Below are positions 13,079 to 22,400 of a stretch of 64,000 nucleotides of DNA, one piece after another. Source of the DNA: Lophius americanus (Eukaryota; Chordata; Actinopteri; Lophiiformes; Lophiidae); NCBI GenBank assembly GCA_037951165.1, contig JBBDHG010000164.1, positions 186,001 to 250,000 on the forward strand, in the 5' to 3' direction. Under the pieces are notes generated by a model. That model was not told where the DNA came from. It did no database searches and worked only from the letters and a program-made list of their open reading frames with translations. A program made the position numbers and the translations under genes. The first letter of the stretch is position 1. Every line of letters begins with the position of its first letter.

Positions 13079-14610
13079 TGGACAGTTTATGATGGACTCC
13101 CCCAGGCATCAGGACCAGGACACTCTCCAAACTGCCAGCTCTGTAGTGAATAATAATAGACAGACAGCTGGTCCTCCCCCCCCCTCCTCCCTTTTTTTCT
13201 TTTTTCTCTTTGCTCATCTTCTCCCCTCGCTGTGAGCAGCATGGGATGAAGCATGTCTGTTGTCCCCGTTCTGTTTAATCTAGGATCTTTCTGGGGGGCT
13301 GCAGGTTTAGTGGGTCCATACTTTGTGTCATCTGAGGTTTGTGATCTTTAAAAATGAGGGGCCATCCAGCGGCGCTGGCGAAACTAACCCACACTTGTTT
13401 GTGATTTGTTTGACTCCGGTTGACCCCGTTTGCCTTGCGGTAAACGTGACTGACCACTCTCTCAAACTCTCCCATAACATTTTAAGCTGGCGATGATCCA
13501 GAGGGCTTATCGCAAAGCGAGCACTGGCGAGGACCTGCCCCTGCGGTGGAGGAAAAGTCAAGGTGAGGCTAAGAGCTAAGGTCCATTAAACCACACCCAG
13601 TAAGCCCGCGTAAGACCATCAGAGAGAGTCTTTACCACTTAGCTTACATAGCTCACAAGTCTCCATATAGCACCTCATGTAGACCACTTAGATACCCCCA
13701 CAAAGCCGGGCCTGAAGTGGCAAGAAAGTCACGAAACCCTTAAACCGTCACGCTAGTCCTGACATTTGGAATTTCTCCGATTGATTCATCATTGCTGAGA
13801 AGGTCAACGCCACAGGTCGGAGTCTCTACAGCTACACAACGAAACGCTGTAGAAATGAAGTATGGAATGACGATCATGTTGGAGCTTTATACAAACGTTT
13901 TTTTCTAGTAGTGCATTTACCACAATCAGCCATAACATTATAACCACTGAGAGGTTGAAGGGAGTGACATCACTCATCTCCTTACAGGGGCTCCTGTTAG
14001 AGGGTTGGAAGCAGGAAAAATGGCGAGCATAAAGATCTGAGCGGTTTTGACAAAGGTTAAAATGTTTGGGCTAGATGAGTGAGTCAGAGCATCTCAAGCA
14101 CTGCAGGTCTTGTTGGGTGTTCCTAGTCCTAGCAAAGAGGTCTAAGGAAGCTACAGGGAGCCACGGTTAGCCCGTGTTTGTCTGATCCAGCAGAAGAGCC
14201 ACTTTAGTTTACGGCGGTTCGGATGGAAATCTGTTTTTTGGGCCGAAAAGGGACTTACACAATATAATGCAGGTGGTTTTAATGTTATGGCAAATCTGTA
14301 TATTCTTACTCCTTCGTCACACTAAGCTATTCTCGGAACATTTTTATGGCCTGCCAGTGTTTATTTGTTTGTTTACTGCTTTTATACATCATTTCAGACG
14401 ATCTAAAGGTTGATTAAAATGCAAATGAGCAGCAGTGAAGTCGCTCGAATGTTTCCGAATGCCGCCAGGGGCCGCCCGTAAAAAAAAGCATTTAACCGCC
14501 CGTGTCAGCATTCTGCCTGACAGGAACCTGGAATCTGACTTTTGTTTGTTTTTTCTCCTCTGTCTAGGGAGGAGGAGTTTGACGAGTACTTTGAAGACAT
14601 GTTCCTTTGA
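2173..14610 (+). CDS. fra10ac1: FRA10AC1 homologue, 3' part (seven coding exons)
   Basis: Coding exons lie at 2173-2218, 11115-11228, 11919-11961, 12388-12527, 12766-12807, 13502-13562 and 14568-14610 (TGA). All have AG/GT boundaries and compatible phases; together they give 489 nt, or 162 residues plus stop. The first begins FGFRWRTENEVVSGKG. The second and third encode a Cys-rich module (CGHKRCDQ then LCPECSFKLNYRH) with SWEVNFAYVEHGEKRNALVK between, a probable zinc-binding unit. A Lys/Arg-rich nuclear-localisation-like stretch (KKGKKKRKRSSSHSKKHKQK) and an acidic end (EEEFDEYFEDMFL) follow. Length and order match the C-terminal half of vertebrate FRA10AC1 (human about 315 aa), a nuclear protein associated with the spliceosome. 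No earlier exon was found in 1-2172, so the start lies before the window. The exon at 13502 is read in the frame giving SEHWRGPAPAVEEKSR, which matches the family. The gene converges on pde6c. Confidence 0.93.
2360..2525 (+). repeat. Dispersed repeat, copy 1 of the GGAACATCAAA family
   Basis: This stretch shares long blocks with 46895-47340: ctctgtccagcccactgag, a Pro/Asn-rich open segment with aaaggaacatcaaa, aagtaatcctgctcacaaac, an (aaac)n run, and gagtgaaaacatg. It lies in the first visible fra10ac1 intron. The block order and the caaacaaacaaaca tail are typical of fish interspersed repeats; the exact family was not identified. Confidence 0.6.
2822..2873. repeat. (AT)n microsatellite
   Basis: About 25 uninterrupted AT dinucleotides in a fra10ac1 intron. 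No gene signal is attached. Confidence 0.95.
3655..4235. repeat. Interspersed-repeat tail running into a CA-rich higher-order repeat
   Basis: Bases 3690-3765 (tcacctctaggatattcca, then gggtaaactttcatgcaaat) match 47225-47290, so this is a second copy of a dispersed repeat. The tail continues as CA-rich DNA to 4235. Within it a block of about 75 bp with cgggagcacgcaaacacaccgacgcactaaagcaaactcac occurs at about 3788-3862 and again at 3966-4040, 178 bp apart, with a decayed third copy near 4060-4115. A ctggagcaccgtc block repeats at about 3882 and 4155. The array grew by duplication of long units, not only by dinucleotide slippage. Confidence 0.85.
5110..5790. repeat. Pyrimidine-rich minisatellite with acatgtcgac core
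   Basis: Tandem units of about 38-42 bp, clearest at 5330-5720, alternate a tcgacatgtcgacttttt half and a ccaaaatttcaactttttt half, so the sub-period is about 20 bp. The core acatgtcgac is nearly palindromic and contains a GTCGAC site. Long open frames on both strands are simple translations of the repeat and are not genes. The array lies in the 8.9-kb fra10ac1 intron. Confidence 0.85.
6190..6675 (+). mobile_element. 3' end of an L2-like LINE
   Basis: The conceptual translation contains phrases typical of the C-terminus of fish L2/CR1-type LINE proteins: ASPISS.RLFHSFG-like residues on one strand and, on the + strand, a frame with DLAKSLNVFKSRLKTFLFT-like content near 6335-6400. The 3' part ends with cactttaagctgcatttctt, aacaaataaagttattatta and an ATT repeat, the usual tail of these elements. 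The copy is 5'-truncated and frame-broken. Confidence 0.6.
6788..6821. repeat. (GAT)n microsatellite
   Basis: About ten GAT/TGA triplets. The run of Asp codons it creates in one frame is a by-product and not a protein domain. Confidence 0.9.
8900..9095. repeat. Dispersed repeat pair, member 1
   Basis: Bases 9005-9085 (ttttaagtgctcttattttg, then ggtcggctttgtgcatgtgt) align with 44850-44930 in cep55, with small differences throughout. The partner is preceded by agagatgcaccgatt, a phrase often seen at the ends of hAT-type transposons in fish; that link is an inference. Confidence 0.5.
10360..10720 (+). mobile_element. LINE-like 3' fragment
   Basis: The + strand reads, with one frame, AFTSLAPNIWNKLHLFLQIK and then a short Phe/Leu-rich end. 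This resembles the closing segment of fish L2-like LINE proteins, in which a variable domain is followed by a 'LW..LP..L..LK..F' phrase. An AT-rich 3' part follows. No complete open frame is present. Assignment to a LINE is moderate only. Confidence 0.45.
10745..10985 (-). repeat. Palindrome-family repeat, copy 1 (minus orientation)
   Basis: Read on the minus strand it shows the family order: gtcggggg..., gcgataactcaaaaacgat, ttttacacccatatggatct, tagtgcgaggaagaactgga, and a cacttgggggagttttatct-like block. The same order occurs at 23876, 42600, 53155, 54755, 56505, 59222, 59945 and 60760. It sits just upstream of the second visible fra10ac1 exon. Confidence 0.7.
12819..13079. repeat. Long CT-rich polypyrimidine tract ending in (CA)n
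   Basis: About 240 bases of nearly pure C/T on the + strand are followed by a short CA run. It begins 12 bases after the fra10ac1 exon that ends at 12807, so it fills the start of that intron. Open frames read from it (Ser/Leu-rich on +, Arg/Glu-rich on -) are repeat artefacts. Confidence 0.95.
13924..14291 (+). mobile_element. Internally deleted Tc1-like element (MITE-like)
   Basis: Left end at 13924-13952 (caatcagccataacattata) and right end at 14272-14291 (ggtggttttaatgttatggc) are the terminal inverted repeats of the same family as the copy at 222-1042. Only the outer parts of the element remain, about 370 bp in all. Internal phrases such as gttggaagcaggaaaaatgg and agcatctcaagcactgcagg still match a Tc1-like sequence. 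It lies in the last fra10ac1 intron. Confidence 0.75.
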
Positions 14611-17600
14611 CTGCCGGTGTCGGCAGCAGCCCCGCTGCGACGACACTTCCTGCTGTGCACCGGCGAGAATGTTCCGTTTGAAGCGCGGGCAGGTCCCTCT
14701 GACTGGATCAGTTAGCGCCGCTGCGGATGTAAACGTGATGTTTATCCCGTGGCGTCAGTCTTTGATTCACACGTCTGTCACAACCCAGATTCAACCCCAA
14801 CCGCTATTACGGCGAAGAAGGATGAAGAGGAGCGGCTTCGGTCATTGCAGCCGCATGGTTTCTCTTGACTGTAGCAGAAGTGAAGTTGTTGGTGCGAAAA
14901 AAACAAAGTATGTAATCGAAGTGTAAGATCAACAAGTCGCCCTTTGAAGAACCTTCTCCCAGCCGTTTTTGTGCAAAACTAACCGAACTGGATTTATACG
15001 GGATTTGGAACTTTCTTTACATTCTTCCCTATTTAAATTGACATTATTGCTGTATTCTACCTGAGAAAACATTATGAATGAATGAATGAATGAGTGATTT
15101 CTGTCTTTTGTGTCTTCTTCCATGTTTACATCTGTCGTCTTGTCTGCTGTACGTGAGATCACCAGTGGATCACCAAAGGATCCACTTATTTGATGCGTTA
15201 TTGTAGTTTTAAATCAGGCGGGAAAAAACGCGATAAATAGAATAGAATTCATGTACTAAGTAGCAAGATGTGGGGAAGGAGCAGATACTTATTTATTATT
15301 TAAATAATTTTATCCTGCTAACATTCATTGGTAGATATCTTTAAAAAGACCTAACGTGTTTTCGCACAATTTAGCGTTAGCATGCTAACATTCATAGGTA
15401 GTGGGGAAACACTATGTCCGTTTAATAGTAGCATTTGTCATTGCAAACATGTTAAAACCATGAACTTCATGGTGAACATTACAACATTAGCATGTTAAGG
15501 GTATCATTTTTAGCACCCTGGCGGTATGATGAGCATCAATTAGTGTTAGCATACCAACATGCATTGTTACACGTCGAACATTAAACCAGTAGCATGTTGG
15601 CATCCTGACCGTAGAGTCTGGGGTTAGCATATAGCTAAAAACCAGCATTTATTATATGTTAAAATTGTTTGATCTTCAACTTATCCTCTATATATTTTTT
15701 TTAATTTTTTTTTTTAAAGCTGTGCTTTAAGTTCTGGGCGTTTTATTTTCCTTTGGCCTGGAAACTCAGTTCAAAAAGTTACAGTGAAGAGAAAAAGTAG
15801 AGCAAGGATTAGCCTGTCCAAGGGCGGACTGAAGGAAAACTCTGCGTGAGGGTTGCTGGGAGATTAAAGAGCTCGGCTTACATAAAGTCACTTTACCCCT
15901 CACCGCTCTGTCTGTCTTTAACCCGCTTCTCTGCTGTTTTAGTCGTTTACTGCGTGATTCATGGCCACGTTAGCAAACAGGTGGTTAAGTAGAGTGAAGG
16001 GTTCGTTTGAGCAGGAACAGACGCTTGTGTTTGAACGTTTGTGGGACGGGACTTGGCCTCTGGCTGCTCTTGGACACCTGGATGCATTTAGGGTTGATCG
16101 GTTGTTTGTCTGTTGTCAACATCTGTTTTCGTGGTTTTATTTTTGAGATTTTACATTTTTAGCACTCTTAAAAAGAACGGTGGGGTTCTTTTTAAAACCT
16201 AAAAGTGTTTCCTATGTTATTCCTATAAATCGCTAGTGTGATATTCTTTGAATTGGAATAATTGGATTTAAATTTAAACATTTTTTACTGGTTTCCATGG
16301 GTTTCAGAGTAGTTATGATTTCACCAAAGATCACGGGGACATTTTCCCCCTTAGGAAAAAAGAGAAGAAGAAAACACTGAGGCTCAAAACCAACAAGACA
16401 AACATTAAGAAGGAAAATGTGTTTTAGGAGGAGATGGACGGATAAATGTGATGCTATAAGTGCGAGCTGGAGATCCACACGGCCTGAGGTGGGTTCTACC
16501 TGTGACTCCTAAATGGTCCAGTTTGTGAAATATGACATATGTAGATTACAGCTCCTGTGTCCTGAAGGATCTTTTACTCCTTTACCTGCACTTTTACTGT
16601 TTAAGAACAATGTTTGGAGTCTTCTAAGCGGTAATTTAGGATTCAAATGATGACAACGCCGGCTTCTCTGGTTTCCGGGGTATGTAGTGTACAAACAGGC
16701 GGGAAACAGGAAGTTGAGGAACATGGCCAGACAGCTAGTATCCAGCAAGGATCAGAACCGATCCACTGATCCTCTTCCCCCAGAGGCTCATCCAGCTTTG
16801 GAGCCTCTAAGATCCCCGCACGATATACGACTAAGAAGAAGAAGCACTGCCGCGGCTAAGCCCGCGGTTCCAATCTGAGAGTCCGACGCTCCGTCTGTAA
16901 CCTCCTCCTGCAGGAATCCAGCGTGTGAATAATGGATAAAATATCATCTTTCTGCTTTCTCTATTCTTACACATCCACAGATTCCTTTATTTGCTGATTA
17001 CATCCAATGACATGCACAAACAGGTAGAGGTCTTTTCATACATCGAATGATAGATTCCTAAGGTCTGAGTGACAGCTGATGGATCTTAACCTCAAAATGG
17101 ATCCATGACGGAAAAACAAGGGCCCAATTTAGGAATAACTTCAGACATAACTGGCGGCGTAAAGACTCCAGCAGCAGGAACAATGTGGTGAAACATCAGG
17201 TACAACGTTACAGTAAGACTACCTCTGTGAAGTATTTAGGTTATAAACACTTTATAAGACAATAGTTAACGCTTATAAACCGCTTATAACACAGCTTATA
17301 AAACAGCTCTCAATTTATCAATGCGGGTCACTATTTGGCAAGATCGAATCAGCTGTACAGATGTGTGTGCTCACTATTTGGCAAGCATCCGGTTTCTGAT
17401 ACCCTTTGATTTGAGTTTTACAACTTAATCAGTGAACTACCTAAAACCCATTTTTAATCCTTAATAAAAAGGAGTCTTACTGTAAAGTTGTACCAAACAT
17501 CATTCAGGAGTTGATTCGTGGGATATCTTTAGCACTTTTAACCCCCGTTGTCACGGCCGCCCCGTGATTCACCGCCAGCAGTAGAAAAGGAAATTCCAGG

Positions 17601-19195
17601 AAGTCCCAAAGCCATTCTGATTGGATTAAAAGCCTTTAATTGACACCCGCCCCCCCTCTCCTGATTAGAGCACATACTGTTGTGTAACAGGAAGTTGGGA
17701 GCTTGCCATTTCACCCCGGAGGAGCAGGAGTATAAGGTACTAAACAGTTCATGGGGAGGGTGTGCGGTCAACTCGGATGCATAAACGCATCGAGCTCATT
17801 TCAGGTTCACGCGGCGAGGATTTGTAGCGAGATTCGCCCTGAGTTGACGGCGAACAGGAATCATCACGCGGTCGCATCAGCGATAAAGAGGAGCCTAAAT
17901 CATCTCACGATCAATGAGGCTACAGCTGCATCTACCTCACGCTAAAACACGCCGTCCGCACGCAGATACAAGCCTTTGCTAGCCCTCCTCTGTAAGAAGG
18001 GTATTTAAAGCCTAAAGCCGTGCCGATGTCAAACGCCGGCTGGCAATCAAACCAAATCCCTTCCAATCTCCTTACGGGAGAAGAGGATCTAGCGCCCCGT
18101 GAGCCTGACCGCGACCCTCGCCTCCTTCCCAGAGACAAAGGTGACTTTCACTGTTCCTCCTCCAAATCTCTCAAGTTTCTCAAGTGTAGACAATTTACAT
18201 TTTACACCTCCTATGTCGTAAACTATATAAATGTGACCTCATGCTTTTTCAGGAATCCGTATGGAATTCTTGCATTAAAGATAAATATTCTGCGCGTTAA
18301 TAGCTTCTCACCTCTTCTAGATTCACATCGCCCTCTCACAAAGCTCGTCTCAGACTCATCCCGTCGGCGGAGGCAGTGCAAGTACAAAATTCTCAAGACA
18401 AAGATTCAAAAAATATATATATAGATAGATTGCATATTAACATAAATGTGGCCTTCGGCGACTCGTCTGCACAGTTTGAGGTAAGAGAGCCCGTGGTTGA
18501 TTGTTGTCGCTCGCTGTTTAGTGTCTCTCTCGTATGCGGCTTACACAGCTTCCTGTTCCAGAGAGGCGTTCCGCAGCCGATGTTACTTTTCACAACAACA
18601 ACAAAAAAAAGAAATCTAAACGGATCCATATCTCAGCACGTTTACAAGTTATGACATTTTCTGGCCAGTCTGCACCAGATAAGTGCGTTGTGCAACCTGT
18701 GGTACTGCTATGCGGTGTGAAAACTATTGCTTTGGCATGTAGCCAACATCCACGCAGCAACCTGCCCGAGCTATTCGCACTTAATTCCGATTATTGCTAC
18801 GCTAAAGTCCGTTCGTACGTTAATTTCCAAAAACGCTCCAGGCAGAAGGACGTTTCACACACACCACATCCTCCGGGTGGGTCGCCGCCTCTTTGCAGCC
18901 AGAGTCCCAACGTTTCTTCTTGGAGATGTTTCTGACTCTTAACTCTGTCGAGGAATAGTTAGGCTGGATCGCAGACCAGACCTGACTACACTAGGCTAAA
19001 CGGGCCAGACCAAACACGGCTGGCCTGGACAGCGCCGGAGCGAACGGCACCTAAGCTAACTACGCTAGTGTGGATCAAACCAGAACAAGCTAGCTAGTCT
19101 AGTCAAAGTCCAACAAGACCAGTTGTCAGGGCAGTATAGGCTAGCGTAGCCGAGATGAGTCCCAGTCGGTTCAGATCCAGAAGCACTGGAGGAAC
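14611..19195. other. Spacer between convergent fra10ac1 and pde6c
   Basis: The two genes point at each other across 4.6 kb, which must hold both 3'UTRs. No coding exon was recognised. 15300-15620 carries scattered gttagcatgctaac-like repeats. No single poly(A) signal close to either stop codon is convincing: attaaa at 15863 (+) and aataaa at 16991-16986 (-) are distant candidates. Confidence 0.6.
15300..15625. repeat. TTAGCATGCTAAC-type dispersed repeat
   Basis: Repeated short phrases (gcgttagcatgctaacattc, acattagcatgttaag, tgttagcataccaacatgca) recur at irregular spacing. The same word family appears at 34735-34805 and in the array at 39470-40150. Confidence 0.6.
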
Positions 19196-19483
19196 CTAGC
19201 AGATGGTGCAGGTCTTTGACTTCCCTCCATCTCCAGCTGGGTAAACACAAGGAAACAGAATCGGACGTGTTGATATGAGATGATTGTCAAAGGTGAAAAC
19301 GGATCAAACCGAACCAAATCCATTTTTCTTACATTTCCCTGCATCGGCTTCCATTTTCTTCTTCTCGTCTTCAATGGCCTTCATCTTTGCGTTGTACACC
19401 TCGGCCAGTTCATTCCAGTGTGACCTGTTGTTGTTCAGACCGTCAAACATGGGCTTGATCTCTTTGTGGAACCGGGAGAACTC
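19196..19483 (-). CDS. pde6c: pde6c exons 21-22: C-terminal helix and CaaX box
   Basis: Exon 21 (19333-19483) starts [16 protein letters not shown] and ends in a Lys/Glu-rich stretch. Exon 22 (19196-19236) is only 41 nt. The split Ser codon joins them, giving [13 protein letters not shown] then TAG, which aligns with the SGGGDDKKSKTC end of human PDE6C. The last four residues, CTIC, form a CaaX prenylation box. Family knowledge: prenylation anchors PDE6 catalytic subunits in disc membranes. The short exon was placed by splice phase plus this match. Confidence 0.9.
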
Positions 19484-22400
19484 CTGAGAAGAGAGAGAAA
19501 AACACACGGGATGTGACCATGTGACCTCCACGCCGCAGAGAAGGCTTGTGGTTTCATAAACATGACGGGACTCTGAGTCCAGGAGTCTGCAGCGACGGCC
19601 GACACGTGTTCACAGTTACCGACCCGTGTGTTTTTGTCCAAATACCATCCTGACAGCTAGAAGACATTCCTTCTGGGACCAGCTGGGTTCCTTTCAGTAC
19701 GTCCTGTCGTCCAACCAGAGGAGGGTTGAAGATCCAACAACATGTGCGTAAATCTAACTAGACCTACGCTGTCATCCCAGACAGCAAGGGTCCCCGAGAA
19801 GTCTCCAATCCCCTGAGTTATACAAACAAAGCCACTCCTGATTGAACTCCTCAAACAGAACTTTTCTCAGCGGAGCATTGTTTGATGCGATGAATGCTAG
19901 AAAAAGGAGGAAACCGGGCCGAGGGTCCCAGTGTCCTTGTGGACCCCCTAGCCCTGTTTCTCCTCACAGAGGTCGGGGATCTCAGCTCTTAGTTACAGAG
20001 TCTTCTTCTAGTGCAGTAAATGACTGTTTATCGCACATTTGGGGCTTTATGGTGGGATTCAGAACACAAGGTTAATTTTCAGAATATCGTTTCTCTCACG
20101 GTGATCGAACTCCTCTCTGTTTTTCATGCCGTTCCTTTTTTCATAACCTGAAATCACCTTGCGTTAGGGTTTTGCGATTAATCGTAAAAAGATTGCGTTC
20201 ACGATTCAGACTTGTTCACGATCTCATTTCTGAAGTATGGCGATTCTATGGCATTTTGACGTTTTAAAGTGAGCTGCGCCGAAAGGCTTTTATTACGACC
20301 ATCGATTGTTCGGGAATCGAGCGTTGGTGATGATCACGCGGTGGAATGGAGCCGTTCTTTACCTTGTATACGAAGGAGCACACAAAGTCGATGAAACCGC
20401 ACTGCATCTTGGGTAGCTGCTCGGAACAGTTTCTGTCCATCATGGGCTGAGGGATGCAGAGGAGAGAGTTTGACGTGAGGCCCGAAGGAAATCATGAAAT
20501 ATGAAGGAGGACAAGGATCAGGTGGGGCACGAGCCTTACAATAGGTTGCTGGTCCAAAACCGTTTTCTCCAGATCTCCTTGCTCCCAGAATTCTGCTGCT
20601 ACCATGAGAGCCACCTGGAGAGGAACCGACAGAAATAAGAACCAAATAAAGAGATGCATTCCTCCTATTGTGTAAAATCAAATAAAAAAATCCATCCTTC
20701 AGATATTTTATATGATAGAAGCTGACCAAACATTGAGGACAAGCAGGATAACATAATTAAAGCTCAGCTGGTCTTAGCAACAACAAAACAAACAAACAAA
20801 CAAAGATGAATAACTGTAAGAATCTCTATAATCTCCAGTCTCCGCCGGTGGAGACGTGAAGGCCACCCACCTTGCTCTGCACTTCCCAGGGTTTGGTGAT
20901 TGCTGACAAGTCACAGCCTGTCATCATCATGGCCCTGGAGGCGAGAGTCAGACAGGAGAGTGACAGACGGGAGAGAGACAGACAGGAGAGAGACAGACGG
21001 GAGAGAGACAGACAGGAGGGAGACAGACGGGAGAGAGACAGACAGGAGGGAAAAAGTAGGTGAAAAGGTAAAACGACAGGCGGCTAGTTCTTTTTTTTTT
21101 TATTTATCAGAATCTGCACTGATGTAGTCATAAAACTTCAATGTTCAAATGGTTTGGGCTTTTCCTTTGTATCTATATCTATATCTATATAGATATATAT
21201 CAAGCATCTTCTGCCTGAATCAGTGACGTACATGACGATCTCCTTCCTGGTGGGGTTGTTGGAGATGAAGTTAATGGCCTCCTTTTCGTCGGTCATCGGC
21301 TCGGTGGCGTTCACAATGTTTTGGAACATGGTTCTCTTCCTGCAGGAGAAGAAAGAGTTGATCAGTCAGACCAACCCAACAAAAGCGAAGACACTCGATC
21401 TGAGTCCACGAGACGACCCAAAAAGAATCCGCCACAGAACCTTTGAGCAACATCCTGGCTAACGGTGGCTGTAGCACGCAAGGAGTCTGAGAACCTACTT
21501 GAAGTAAAGGGCCAGATCGGTGGCGATGATGCAGACGTCAAAGAGGTGCTGCACATGCTCAAACTGGCGCTTCTGGAGGTTACAGAAGATGTTCAGGCTC
21601 TGTGGGAGAAAGAGGAACACATGAGTCAGAATGAGCCTCGCCATCCACCTCCGACTTCTAGGTTTTGAACGCATCGCACCTCCTCGGCCATGAGCGTCTT
21701 GCTGTACTCCAGATGGTGCCGCTCCATGATGGAGGAGCCGTGGAGTTTAGCCAGAGGGTGAGCGCTCCTGGAAACAAGGAGACAAAGACATTGAGATGGC
21801 AGGTTCACGTGTCCACGCCAAACAGGGATCAGGCGGCGTCCACTTGCTTGGTCTGGTAGAGGTTGTTGGTCCCTCTGTGGTCAATATCGTGGCAGAAAGC
21901 GGCGGCCACCATGGCGAAGGCATCGAGATCAGAGTAGTACTTCCTCAGCTTCCCCGTCTGCAGACGGAGGAGAGGGATGAAGGATTATTGGGAGCAGATA
22001 TTTTGTTTTGCAGATGTTCATTCATTCATTTGACCGTTATTTGAACTAGAAATAGATCGAGGTAGAAACTTCATTTAAAATAAAGTTAAGTGTAAAACAA
22101 TAAAAACCCCAATGGCAACAAACGTAAACTAATAAAGAGAATCATAATTATCATGATGATAATCATAACAATCGTAATATTAATTTACAGACAGCTTTCC
22201 GTAGAAAATGCCGAAATCCATATAATTAAATCGAGCGTAAAAAGTTTCAAATAGATGAATAAACTAAAACAGGAGCCGCTTGAAGTATGAAAAAAACAAA
22301 ACAATGCTAAGATTTAAATTGTTCCTGGGGATGAGAAATTATTTCTTTAGATGTTAGCTTCAGGTTGTTCTGCTTGTTATTCCAGTTTGAAGGTGAACAA

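Noticed and set aside
12766..13235. Open frames of 74-108 residues rich in Leu/Ser or Arg/Glu
   Set aside because: They come from the CT/CA tract. Only 12766-12807 is coding, as an exon of fra10ac1 in another frame.
13231..13280. Possible fra10ac1 exon after the acceptor at 13240 (AWDEACLLSP)
   Set aside because: It runs to an in-frame stop and does not match the family; the exon at 13502-13562 does.
18020..18424. Plus-strand open frame of 134 residues in the fra10ac1-pde6c spacer
   Set aside because: It has no family resemblance and no splice or promoter context; it is probably chance.
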